A stretch of DNA of 64,000 bases, taken from NCBI RefSeq assembly GCF_001969385.1, contig NZ_CP014796.1:496001-560000 (forward strand). The letters are read 5' to 3'. Below the pieces are notes generated by a model. The model did not search any database. It was not told the origin of the DNA and was given only the letters and a program-made list of their open reading frames with translations. Below, piece after piece: positions 19,374-26,999 of the stretch. Source of the stretch: Salipiger profundus. GTDB lineage: Bacteria; Pseudomonadota; Alphaproteobacteria; Rhodobacterales; Rhodobacteraceae. Made by a program: the position numbers and the translations under genes. Position 1 is the stretch's first letter. The number at the start of each line of letters is the position of its first letter.

Positions 19374-21071
19374 TCAGACGCCCACCACCTCGACACTCGT
19401 GTTGGGCGCCACGGTCACGGTGCCCATCTTCCTGATGTGGTTTTCCACCACGTCCCAGATCTGCGGGCCCTCGGTGCCCTCGTTGACCGAGGCCCAGCCC
19501 GCGACCACGTAATTCTTCGCGGGGTCGATCGGCTCGCCGGTCTTGAGCAGCGTCATGTCCGAGATGCGCTCGCCCTGCGGCTTGGTGATGTCGATCCGGT
19601 AGCCCATGCCGCCGATCCGGACCATGTCCCCGCCCTGCTGGTAGTAGGGGTCGGGGTTGAAGATGTTGTCAGCCACGTCCTCGAGCACGACCTTGATGAA
19701 CTCGCCGGTCATCTCGGTGCGGTAGGCCTCGCCGTAGCTCATCGAGGTGACGTTCCAGATGTCCTCGCGGGTGATCGGGTCGCCCGGGATCAGCGATGGC
19801 CCCCAGCGCACGCCGGGCGACATCGCGATGTCGGCCTCGCGCTCGGTCATCAGCGCGTCGCAGATCAGGTCGTCCCACGAGCCGTTGAAGTTGCCGCGGC
19901 GGTATAGCAGATCATCGGTCTGGCCGATCACCTCCTCGAGCTCGGCCTTGAACGGCGCGCGCTGCTCGTCGATGAGCTTGGTGATCTCGGCATCCGGCGC
20001 GATGACGTCGGAGAAGATCGGGATCAGCTTGTGACGGAAGCCCATCATCCGGCCGTCGCGCACGTCGAGGTCGACGCGGCTCACGAACTTGCCGTTCGAG
20101 CCCGACGCGATCAGGATCGTGTCGCCCACCAGCACGGGCTCGGGCAGCGCGTCGTGAGTGTGACCGGTGAGGATCACGTCGATGCCCTTGACGATGCCGG
20201 CCATCTTCTTGTCGACGTCGAAGCCGTTGTGCGACAGGCAGACCACCAGCTCGGCGCCCTGCGCGCGGACCTCGTCGACCATCTCCTGCATGTGCTCGTC
20301 GCGGATCCCGAAGCTGTATTCGGGGAACATCCAGCCGGGGTTGGCGATCGGCATGTAGGGGAAGGCTTGGCCGATCACGGCGATCTTGACCCCGCCCCGC
20401 TCGAAGAACTTGTAGGGCTTGAAGAGCTCGGCCGGCTCGTCCCACTCGGCGTCGAAGATGTTCTGGCCGAGCGCGGCGAAGGGCAGCCCCTCGACGATCT
20501 CCTGCACCCGCTCCGAGCCCAGCGTGAACTCCCAGTGGAAGGTCATCGCGTCGGGCTTCAGCGCGTTCATCACGTTGACCATGTCCTGACCGGCGGTCTT
20601 GTAGCAGGTCATCGAGCCATGCCACGTGTCGCCGCCATCGAGCAGCAGCGCGTCGGGGCGGTCGGCCCGGATGGCGTTGATGACGGTGGCCACGCGGTCC
20701 ATGCCACCGACCCGGCCGTAGGTCTTCGCCAGCGACGAAAAGTCGTTGTAGGTCAGCGCGTAATGCGAGGGCGAGCCGTCGTCGATGCCGTAGAGCCTGC
20801 GGAAGTCGGCACCGGTGACATGCGGCACCTCGCCCTTGTTCGGGCCGACGCCGATGTTCACTTCCGGCTCGCGGAAGTAGATCGGCTTGAGCTGCGCATG
20901 GATGTCGGTGACGTGGATCAGCGACACGTTTCCGAAGGTATCGAACTGCAGGAGCTGGTCCTGCGTCAGGCTCTGCTGGGCCGCGAGCCGCGCCCAGTTA
21001 CCGAAGCCGCTGGCCCCCACGAGCGCCGAAGCGGCCATGGAAACCTGAAGAAAATCGCGTCTGGAGATCAT
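19374..21071 (-). CDS. soxB: thiosulfohydrolase SoxB
   Basis: Dimanganese hydrolase of 565 residues in the 5'-nucleotidase/metallophosphatase superfamily. It releases sulfate from the thiosulfonate carried by SoxY. The Tat signal is SRRDFLQVS (3-11). Metal-binding motifs are DIHAQLKP (from Asp56) and the SoxB-diagnostic GGDTWHGS (146-153), followed by CLSHNG and TGHTHDA. Presence of soxB together with soxCD indicates complete oxidation of thiosulfate to sulfate. It is separated from soxA by about 100 bp containing two strong palindromic structures. Confidence 0.97.
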   Translation of the reverse strand: MISRRDFLQVSMAASALVGASGFGNWARLAAQQSLTQDQLLQFDTFGNVSLIHVTDIHAQLKPIYFREPEVNIGVGPNKGEVPHVTGADFRRLYGIDDGSPSHYALTYNDFSSLAKTYGRVGGMDRVATVINAIRADRPDALLLDGGDTWHGSMTCYKTAGQDMVNVMNALKPDAMTFHWEFTLGSERVQEIVEGLPFAALGQNIFDAEWDEPAELFKPYKFFERGGVKIAVIGQAFPYMPIANPGWMFPEYSFGIRDEHMQEMVDEVRAQGAELVVCLSHNGFDVDKKMAGIVKGIDVILTGHTHDALPEPVLVGDTILIASGSNGKFVSRVDLDVRDGRMMGFRHKLIPIFSDVIAPDAEITKLIDEQRAPFKAELEEVIGQTDDLLYRRGNFNGSWDDLICDALMTEREADIAMSPGVRWGPSLIPGDPITREDIWNVTSMSYGEAYRTEMTGEFIKVVLEDVADNIFNPDPYYQQGGDMVRIGGMGYRIDITKPQGERISDMTLLKTGEPIDPAKNYVVAGWASVNEGTEGPQIWDVVENHIRKMGTVTVAPNTSVEVVGV

Positions 21072-21100
21072 GGGAGGGATCTTTCTCTGACTGATTTAGA

Positions 21101-21118
21101 CACACATGCGCATGTGTG
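21101..21118. promoter_or_regulatory. Perfect 18-bp palindrome between soxA and soxB
   Basis: CACACATGCGCATGTGTG is fully self-complementary and lies 30 bp before the soxB start. It could be a dimer-binding operator for an internal promoter or part of an RNA structure controlling soxB translation. I see no canonical promoter boxes around it. Confidence 0.5.
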
Positions 21119-21136
21119 AATGGATTGTATCGAGGA

Positions 21137-21164
21137 CACCCCGCACGCGATCGCGCACGGGGTG
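21137..21164 (-). terminator. Intercistronic hairpin after soxA
   Basis: Fourteen-bp arms with two mismatches (CACCCCG...CGGGGTG outer arms, GCGATCGC core) lie immediately after the soxA stop. No T-tract follows. In an operon this type of structure often stabilises the upstream message or causes partial termination, giving more SoxXYZA than SoxBCD. Confidence 0.5.
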
Positions 21165-21172
21165 ACATGGGA

Positions 21173-22027
21173 TCAGTTGCGGACAGAGGGGCCTTCGACA
21201 TCAAGCCCGTTGCCGCGCGAGGCGACGTAGAGCTCGAGCGCCACGAACTCGGGCGAGCCGGGGCTGAAGGTCTCGGCGCGGGTGTCGCGCACGCAGCCCT
21301 TGAACCGCGAGTGAATGCCGTTGAGCTTGGCGTTCTTCAGGCGGTAGGTGGGAAAGCCGTTGACCTGGCCCTGGCTGAGGTGATCGGCCCGGATATAGTT
21401 TCCGTAGTTCTGCTCGTGGCAGTTGGCGCAGGACAGTTCGAGAAGCCCGTAACGGGTATAGTAGATCTCCTTGCCCTTCTCCCAGGTGTCGGCGGCGGGG
21501 CCGTCGATGGCCACGTTGACCGGCAACCCGCGCGAGACCGAGGACAGCAGCGCCTCCATGTTGATCGCGGCGGCGGCGTCGTATTTCCACGGCTCCGCGC
21601 CCATGCGGTTCTCGCGGCAGTCGTTCACCTGCATCTGCAGCGTGCGGACCTCGCCGGCCTCTTCGTTCCACTTGGGATAGACGGCCTTGACCCCGGCCAT
21701 TTCCTCGGGATCGCCATGACAATCCGCGCAGGACTTGTCCTCGGAGCCCTCGGCGGTGTTCCAGCTGTCGATCGCCTGGTCGACGAAGATCATGCCGGGG
21801 TTGTCGAAGTCGTCCATTTCGAGCGCCTGCGTCTCGTCGGACCGGAAGTGCCAGCCCGAGATCACCTCGTCGAGGTGGCCGTCGAGATGCGGCGCTGCCT
21901 CGGCCTTGGTGGTGATCTCGAGATCGCCGTTGATCGTGAGCGTGTCGTCATCCGCCCCGCCAGCCGAAACGATCGGGGCGGTCAGGGCCAGCATGGCGAC
22001 CGCGGCCGTCATCGTCCTGAATGTCAT
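21173..22027 (-). CDS. soxA: diheme c-type cytochrome SoxA
   Basis: Catalytic subunit of the SoxAX heme enzyme, 284 residues, which joins thiosulfate oxidatively to the SoxY cysteine. A Sec signal peptide ends near residue 22. Two heme motifs are present, CADCH (100-104) and CANCH (200-204), so this is the diheme SoxA type. Cys245 in FKGCVRDTR is the expected active-site cysteine that ligates heme as a persulfide. It is followed by an intercistronic hairpin. Confidence 0.96.
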   Translation of the reverse strand: MTFRTMTAAVAMLALTAPIVSAGGADDDTLTINGDLEITTKAEAAPHLDGHLDEVISGWHFRSDETQALEMDDFDNPGMIFVDQAIDSWNTAEGSEDKSCADCHGDPEEMAGVKAVYPKWNEEAGEVRTLQMQVNDCRENRMGAEPWKYDAAAAINMEALLSSVSRGLPVNVAIDGPAADTWEKGKEIYYTRYGLLELSCANCHEQNYGNYIRADHLSQGQVNGFPTYRLKNAKLNGIHSRFKGCVRDTRAETFSPGSPEFVALELYVASRGNGLDVEGPSVRN

Positions 22028-22090
22028 TTAGGTTCCCTCCCTTGGAAACCCTGCCCCGCACCTCTGCAGGACAGGGCATGTTCTTGTCGT

Positions 22091-22420
22091 TCAGCCGATT
22101 TCGATGGCCTTGCTCTCCTCGTAGACGGAGCCATCGTCGTCGTACCAGGTGAACTTGAACTCCCCGGCCTCGGGCACGGTGGCCTCGAATTCGAAGTAGG
22201 GGTTGGTCGAGATCGCCGGCTCCATCGTCACGTCGATCACGCTCTCGCCGTTGAACTCGCAGGTGAAGCGGTTGATGATCGAGCGCGGGATGACGTTGCC
22301 GTCGCTGTCCTTGCGCTGCCCCGACTCCATCGGGTGACTGATGAGGGTCTTGATGGTGACCGCTTCACCGGCACCGGCTTTGCGCGGGACCTTGACGCGG
22401 GGCTTGACACCTTCTGCCAT
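22091..22420 (-). CDS. soxZ: thiosulfate oxidation carrier complex protein SoxZ
   Basis: Immunoglobulin-like partner of SoxY, 109 residues, without signal peptide because it is exported in complex with SoxY through the Tat route. Family segments ISHPMESGQRKD and INRFTCEFNGE are present. It is encoded 32 bp after soxY in the conserved XYZA order. Confidence 0.95.
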   Translation of the reverse strand: MAEGVKPRVKVPRKAGAGEAVTIKTLISHPMESGQRKDSDGNVIPRSIINRFTCEFNGESVIDVTMEPAISTNPYFEFEATVPEAGEFKFTWYDDDGSVYEESKAIEIG

Positions 22421-22452
22421 GTTTTCTGTCTCCTGAAACTGGGTTGAACCGA

Positions 22453-22872
22453 TCAGCCGCCGCAGCCGCCGATGGTCACCTTGACGGTCTTGGTTGCCTT
22501 GGCGAACGAGCCGTCGCCCAGCTTGGCGATGGCAACGACGTCCTGCGTTCCGGCAAGCCGGATGCGGGTCGAGGCGTATTGCGACGCGGCAAGCGGGCCG
22601 AAGGCGAACTTGGCGACGCCCGGCGTGGGGTTGCCGGTGGCGAGCACGAGGATCTCAGAAGCGCCCTCGGCGCTGACCTCGATCGGCACCGTGTTGCCGT
22701 TCTCTGCGATTTCCGGCGCGGTCAGGTCGATGCCCGAGTCCGCCATCTCCGCCCCGCCGGTGAACTCGGCGATCCACTCTTCGGTGGTGGCAGCGAAAGC
22801 GCCCTTCGGCAGCATGGCGACCAGCGCCGCGGCACCGCCGACGGCCAGGGTTTCACGACGTGTGAAGTCCAT
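22453..22872 (-). CDS. soxY: thiosulfate oxidation carrier protein SoxY
   Basis: Swinging-arm carrier of the Sox pathway, 139 residues. All intermediates are covalently attached to the cysteine of the C-terminal GGCGG motif, which is intact as the last five residues. The twin-arginine signal TRRETLAVGG begins at residue 4. It forms a complex with SoxZ, encoded next. Confidence 0.97.
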   Translation of the reverse strand: MDFTRRETLAVGGAAALVAMLPKGAFAATTEEWIAEFTGGAEMADSGIDLTAPEIAENGNTVPIEVSAEGASEILVLATGNPTPGVAKFAFGPLAASQYASTRIRLAGTQDVVAIAKLGDGSFAKATKTVKVTIGGCGG

Positions 22873-22897
22873 GTTTCCGTTTCTCCTGGATAAGGGG

Positions 22898-23374
22898 TCA
22901 GTTTTCTTTCAGCGTCATCAGGAACGCGACCACGTCCTCGATGTCCTGGGCGGACAGGATCGGCTCGATCGGCTCTTTCGCCGCCTTGCCGGTGTAGCCG
23001 TCGCCCGGGCGGATGAACCCGCTGGTCTTGTAGAAGGCCGGCATCACCGTGCCCTCGAAGGTCATCTTGGCGTTGGCCACGATCCCGCGCAGCTCGGCCG
23101 CGCTGCGATATTCCCCGACACCGCCAAGCGGCGGGCCGACCTCGCCCTGGAAGGGCACGTCGGACAGCTGCGAAACCTGGTGACAGGACACGCAATTGCC
23201 CATCGACTTGGTCGAGAATATCTCGCGGCCCTTGTCGGCATTGCCCTCGGTGCCGCTCAGCGACGCCTCGACGGCGCCATACTCGCCGAACGAGACCTCG
23301 TCCGGGACGACCGTGTTGGCAAAGGCCGCGCCTGCGACAAGCAGGCCCGCCATCGTCAGTCCAGTAAGTTTCAT
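22898..23374 (-). CDS. soxX: monoheme c-type cytochrome SoxX
   Basis: Electron-accepting subunit of SoxAX, 158 residues, with a Sec signal peptide (cleavage near residue 19, AFA/NTV). The single heme motif is CVSCH (61-65), and Met111 in TVMPAF is the likely axial ligand. The chosen ATG follows a GGGAGGGAAC ribosome-binding site. The longer in-frame extension upstream runs through the regulatory region and is unlikely to be translated. It is the first structural gene after the soxW-soxX control region. Confidence 0.95.
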   Translation of the reverse strand: MKLTGLTMAGLLVAGAAFANTVVPDEVSFGEYGAVEASLSGTEGNADKGREIFSTKSMGNCVSCHQVSQLSDVPFQGEVGPPLGGVGEYRSAAELRGIVANAKMTFEGTVMPAFYKTSGFIRPGDGYTGKAAKEPIEPILSAQDIEDVVAFLMTLKEN

Positions 23375-23528
23375 GTTCCCTCCCTTGGCTCCTCCAGCCC
23401 CGCCCGTTGTGCGGGACCGTCTCCTCCGTGGCTGCAGAATACCGTAGTCGACCGTGCACCGTTGACGCAACATCAAATTCACAGACGTGAATTATTATAT
23501 TCGTTCGCACGCGCAGCAAATCCGGCGC
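23375..23528 (-). promoter_or_regulatory. soxW-soxX intergenic control region with candidate SoxR operator
   Basis: This 154-bp gap contains a perfect palindrome at 23476-23493: AATTCAC, AGAC, GTGAATT. Adjacent sequence is AT-rich (TTATTATATTCG), in strong contrast to its surroundings. In Paracoccus, SoxR represses from the soxS-soxV and soxW-soxX gaps, and both gaps exist here in the same places. The half-site AATTCACA recurs in the soxV-soxS gap. This region should carry the promoter for soxXYZA and beyond. Confidence 0.65.
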
Positions 23529-24113
23529 TCAATCGAAGTTCCCGTCGTCCCTCTCCTGGATGCGGCGCGCGTGATAGCGTTGGAAATCCTCACCGTTATC
23601 AAGCTCGTAGCGCTTCTCCTCGACCCAGGTGAACATGTCGAGCGTGGTACCCTTGCTGAAGGCGCCGGGCATCACGGCCACGGCGGCGTCGATGGCGGCG
23701 GCACCCTCCGGAACCTCTTCCGGCAGGAAGATGATGTTCGGCGTGAACAACACGCGCCACTTGCGCGTGGCCGCCTTCTCGGAGAGCGATTCTCCGTCGA
23801 AGTCGGTGATCTCGGTGTCACCGTGCAGGTTGATCTGCACCACGAAGAAGTTCTCCTCGATGTATTCCGCCACGTCGGGCAGCGAGAACACCTCCTCGTG
23901 CATCTTGTGGCAGTAGATGCAGCCACGCTGCTCCACGAAGAGCACCAGCCGCCTGCCCTCGGCGTTGGCCTCGGCGAGATCCTCGCGCAGGTCCTTGAAG
24001 GTGTCGCGCATCCAGGGCTCCTTGTAGAGCCCGTCGTCGCCCATGGGCGCCACGTCCGCCCAGGCGGGCAGCGCCATTGCCACCGCGAAGGCGGCCCCGA
24101 TCCATGCTTTCAT
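23529..24113 (-). CDS. soxW: periplasmic thioredoxin SoxW
   Basis: Thioredoxin-fold protein of 194 residues with a Sec signal peptide (MKAWIGAAFAVAMALPAWA). The active-site CxxC is C65-C68 (RGCIYCHK), followed by KMHEEVF as in SoxW. It receives electrons from the membrane protein SoxV and reduces Sox partners in the periplasm, helping keep the SoxYZ carrier active. The start is the ATG 17 bp downstream of the soxV stop. The long in-frame extension overlaps soxV. Confidence 0.92.
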   Translation of the reverse strand: MKAWIGAAFAVAMALPAWADVAPMGDDGLYKEPWMRDTFKDLREDLAEANAEGRRLVLFVEQRGCIYCHKMHEEVFSLPDVAEYIEENFFVVQINLHGDTEITDFDGESLSEKAATRKWRVLFTPNIIFLPEEVPEGAAAIDAAVAVMPGAFSKGTTLDMFTWVEEKRYELDNGEDFQRYHARRIQERDDGNFD

Positions 24114-24130
24114 TTTCTCCTCCCTCGGCT

Positions 24131-24868
24131 TCAGCTCAGCGATGTCCAGCCCGGGAAGGTATCGATCATCCACTGAGCAATGAGATTGACGGTATCCGTG
24201 GCGATGAGGATCGCGAAGAGGATCAGCATCGCGCCCATCACCTTCTCGACGTATTTCAGCTTGTCGCGATGCCGCGCGGTCCAGCGCAGGAACGGCCCCG
24301 AGAACAGCGCCGCGACGACGAAGGGCGCGGTCATCCCGACACCGTAGACCAGCAGCAGCAGCCCGCCCCGGAAGATGTCGCCCATGCCGCTCGCGATCAT
24401 CAGGATCGAGGCGAGCGCCGGACCGACACAGGGCGTCCAGCCGAACCCGAAGGCAAGCCCCATGACGTAGGCGCCGAGCACCGTGGTCGGTTCGGCCTTC
24501 GACTCGACACGGGCCTCGCGGTGCAGCAGAGGCACCCGGATCACGCCTAGGAAATGCAGCCCGAAGACCAGCAGGATCGCCGCCGCGACATAGGACAGAG
24601 GCTGTTCCCAGTCCGCGAAGGCCCGCCCGACGGCGGTGGCCCCCATGCCCAGCAGCACGAAGATCGTGGTGACGCCCGCCGCGAAGAACACCGACGACAG
24701 CAGCAGCCGCCTCTGCGCGCCGGGCGCGAGCCCGGCATGGTCGCGCAGCTCCGTCATCGAGATGCCGGCCATGTAGCACAGGTAGAACGGTACCATCGGA
24801 AGGATGCAGGGCGTGAAGAAGCTGAGCAGACCAGCCAACGCCGCGCCCGCGAAAGAGATATCAAGCAC
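24131..24868 (-). CDS. soxV: CcdA/DsbD-like thiol transporter SoxV
   Basis: Six-helix membrane protein of about 245 residues that passes reducing equivalents from cytoplasmic thioredoxin to SoxW. The two redox cysteines are Cys21 (FFTPCILP) and Cys147 (GWTPCVGP), both in the family-typical proline contexts. I chose the GTG giving VLDISFAGAA, which is preceded by GGGGGAGGC with a short spacing. An alternative GTG lies 15 bp upstream, inside that ribosome-binding site. It is the promoter-proximal gene of the minus-strand sox operon. Confidence 0.92.
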   Translation of the reverse strand: MLDISFAGAALAGLLSFFTPCILPMVPFYLCYMAGISMTELRDHAGLAPGAQRRLLLSSVFFAAGVTTIFVLLGMGATAVGRAFADWEQPLSYVAAAILLVFGLHFLGVIRVPLLHREARVESKAEPTTVLGAYVMGLAFGFGWTPCVGPALASILMIASGMGDIFRGGLLLLVYGVGMTAPFVVAALFSGPFLRWTARHRDKLKYVEKVMGAMLILFAILIATDTVNLIAQWMIDTFPGWTSLS

Positions 24869-24883
24869 GGCGCCTCCCCCCAC

Positions 24884-24945
24884 AACTTGATCAATTCACA
24901 TATTCATATTACGTTGTCGAACGAAGCTTCGTCAATCGGTGTCCC
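24884..24945. promoter_or_regulatory. soxV-soxS divergent promoter region with candidate SoxR operator
   Basis: A 62- to 77-bp AT-rich gap separates divergent soxVW and soxSR. It contains AATTCACATATTCATATT at 24893-24910. The AATTCACA element is identical to the left half of the perfect palindrome in the soxW-soxX gap, though its right half is degenerate. ATATTC is also shared. SoxR, encoded just downstream of soxS, is the expected ligand. Confidence 0.6.
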
Positions 24946-25356
24946 ATGGTACTCACGAGATCCATCGCGGCGGCCGCACTCGCGCTGCTGGTCACGACGG
25001 GGGCAGCAGCCTCCGAGACCCGGCTGCTCATGGTCGAGCAGGCCGGCTGCGCCTATTGCGCGCAATGGAACGCCGAGATCGCCCCGGCCTACCCCAAGAC
25101 CACCGAGGGACGGTTCGCGCCGCTTTTGCGAGCAGACCTGCGCGAGGGGCCGCCGGACGGGATTGCGTATGACCGCAAAGTCTTGTTCACCCCCACGTTC
25201 ATTCTGTTAGAAGACGGGGACGAATTGGCCCGGATCGAAGGATACCCGGGCGAAGATTTCTTTTGGCCGCTGCTGTCCCAGATGCTCCGGGAGCACACGC
25301 AGTACGATCCGAGTGCGGCGCTGGATGCGCCGGCAGAACACGCGGAGGGTGGGTGA
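24946..25356 (+). CDS. soxS: thioredoxin-like regulatory protein SoxS
   Basis: Exported thioredoxin-fold protein of 136 residues with a Sec signal peptide (cleavage near residue 22). Active-site cysteines are C35 and C38 (AGCAYCAQW). In Paracoccus, SoxS is needed for full sox expression and reactivates the SoxYZ carrier. It shares the CxYC motif style with SoxW but is shorter and on the other strand. Its stop overlaps the soxR start by one base (TGATG). Confidence 0.9.
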   Translation: MVLTRSIAAAALALLVTTGAAASETRLLMVEQAGCAYCAQWNAEIAPAYPKTTEGRFAPLLRADLREGPPDGIAYDRKVLFTPTFILLEDGDELARIEGYPGEDFFWPLLSQMLREHTQYDPSAALDAPAEHAEGG

Positions 25357-25700
25357 TGAACATGACACTTCCAGTGATCCGTGACGACATGAGCGAGCGC
25401 GAGCTCGACAGCATCGTCGAGAAGGCAACCACCGCGTCCGCGTTTCTCAAGGCGATCAGCCACGAGGGCCGGCTGATGATCCTGTGTCACCTCGTCAGCG
25501 GCGAGAAGTCGGTCACCGAGCTGGAAGAGCTGCTCTCGGCCCGCCAGGCGGCGGTGTCGCAGCAGCTGTCGCGGCTGCGCCTCGAGGGGCTCGTCGTGCC
25601 GCGGCGCGAGGGCAAGGCGATCTACTACCGGCTCGCGGACGACAAGCCCAAGCGCATGCTGGAATGCGTCTACGAGCTGTTCTGCCAGGACGAGGACTGA
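25356..25700 (+). CDS. soxR: ArsR-family sulfur-responsive repressor SoxR
   Basis: Winged-helix repressor of 114 residues. The ArsR fold is evident in LKAISHEGRLMILCHLV and the recognition helix SARQAAVSQQLSRLRLEG (61-78). Cys44 and Cys110 are spaced by 66 residues, exactly as Cys41 and Cys107 in the persulfide sensor SqrR. This supports per- or polysulfide sensing by a cysteine cross-link. A third cysteine is Cys104. The start at 25356 follows GGAGG by 7 nt. A second ATG two codons later is possible. It probably acts at the two AATTCAC sites nearby. Confidence 0.93.
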   Translation: MNMTLPVIRDDMSERELDSIVEKATTASAFLKAISHEGRLMILCHLVSGEKSVTELEELLSARQAAVSQQLSRLRLEGLVVPRREGKAIYYRLADDKPKRMLECVYELFCQDED

Positions 25701-25827
25701 TCCCGCCGGGCTGACCCCGCGCTACCCCTGCGGCACGGAAACACATTCAGACTGCCGCTTGTGTCTTCTCCGCGACACGCGCATACTCTCCAGTCACTGC
25801 ATCGACGCGGCCGGGGGAGGAGTCGGC

Positions 25828-26886
25828 ATGTTCGAGATGTTGAGCGAACATCACATGGTCACGCTGATCGGGCTCGGCAGCGGCATCCTGCTCGGGCTCG
25901 CAGCCCGGCTGGGGCGATTCTGCACGCTTGGCGCGATCGAGGACCTGCTCTACGGCGGCTCGGACATGCGGATGCGCATGTGGGGCATCGCCATCGGCAC
26001 CGCCATTCTCGGCAGCTTCGGTCTCATGGCCGCGGGGCTGTTCGAGGCCACCAGCAGTTACTACCTGTCGATCCGGTGGATGCCGCTGGCCTCCATCGTC
26101 GGCGGGCTCGCCTTCGGCTACGGCATGGCGCTGGCCGGCAACTGCGGCTACGGCGCCATCGCCCGGCTTGGTGGCGGCGACCTGCGCAGCTTCGTCATCG
26201 TGCTGGTGATGGGGGTCTCGACCTTCGTCGTGCTGGCCGGGCCGCTCGCGCCGCTGCGCGCGATGCTCTTTCCGCAGCAGGAGGTCACCGGCGGCGTGCC
26301 GCCCGGCATCGCCCACCACCTCGGCGCCGTCAGCGGGCTGTCGCCCAACCTCGTGGGGGCGCTCATCGGGGCCGCGCTGCTGGCGGGCTCGCTGGCCTCG
26401 GCGCCGCTCTGGAGGGCACCGCGCCACATCTTCTGGGCGGTGATGGTCGGCGTGGGCGTGACACTCGCCTGGGCCGGCACGGCCTGGGTCGCGCGCACCG
26501 GCTTCGAGGCACTGCCGGTGGTGTCGCACAGCTTCGCCGCGCCGCTCGGAGACACCATCCTGTGGTGGATGACCGGCTCGGTTCGGCCGCTCTCCTTTGC
26601 CGTGGGCTCGGTCGCGGGGGTCTGGGCGGGGGCCTTCCTCGGGTCGCTGATCAAGGGACACTTCCGCTGGGAGGCCTGCGAGGACCCGCGCGAGTTGCGC
26701 CGCCAGATCCTCGGCGCGTCGCTGATGGGCGCCGGCGCGGTGATCGCCATGGGCTGCACCATCGGACAGGGACTGTCGGCGTTTTCCGTGCTCGCGTTCT
26801 CGGCTCCGGTCACCATGGCGGCGATCTTCGCCGGGGCGGCGCTCGGGCTTCGCCAGCTCATCGTGGGGTTCCAGCCCGCGGAATGA
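25828..26886 (+). CDS. YeeE/YedE family sulfur-compound transporter (SoxT-like)
   Basis: Polytopic inner membrane protein of 352 residues with roughly nine or ten hydrophobic helices. Conserved YeeE/YedE cysteine motifs are GNCGYGAIARLGGGD near residue 110 and MGCTIGQGLSA near residue 310. Members import thiosulfate or other sulfur species using membrane cysteines. Its position just after soxR suggests sulfur uptake or sensing, as proposed for SoxT. The ATG follows GGGGGAGGAGTCGGC. An upstream in-frame start exists but lacks a ribosome-binding site. Confidence 0.87.
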   Translation: MFEMLSEHHMVTLIGLGSGILLGLAARLGRFCTLGAIEDLLYGGSDMRMRMWGIAIGTAILGSFGLMAAGLFEATSSYYLSIRWMPLASIVGGLAFGYGMALAGNCGYGAIARLGGGDLRSFVIVLVMGVSTFVVLAGPLAPLRAMLFPQQEVTGGVPPGIAHHLGAVSGLSPNLVGALIGAALLAGSLASAPLWRAPRHIFWAVMVGVGVTLAWAGTAWVARTGFEALPVVSHSFAAPLGDTILWWMTGSVRPLSFAVGSVAGVWAGAFLGSLIKGHFRWEACEDPRELRRQILGASLMGAGAVIAMGCTIGQGLSAFSVLAFSAPVTMAAIFAGAALGLRQLIVGFQPAE

Positions 26887-26953
26887 GGGGGCTCTGCCCC
26901 CTCGCGCGCCGGGGCGCGCTCACCCCCGAGGGTATTTTTCAAACCGGAGAAGG
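26887..26953 (+). repeat. Dispersed 3'-end repeat, copy 1
   Basis: Begins directly at the transporter stop. It consists of a GGGGGCTCTGCCCCC hairpin, a GC-rich spacer, CACCCCCGAGGGTATTTTT and an AAACCGGAGAAGG tail. The same block order recurs at 36558, 36740, 48331, 53281 and 53361. It probably functions at transcript ends. Confidence 0.75.
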
Positions 26954-26999
26954 ACAGAGGGCGGCGCCCGGCGTTGAGGGCACCGGGGAGGTGGCTGCC

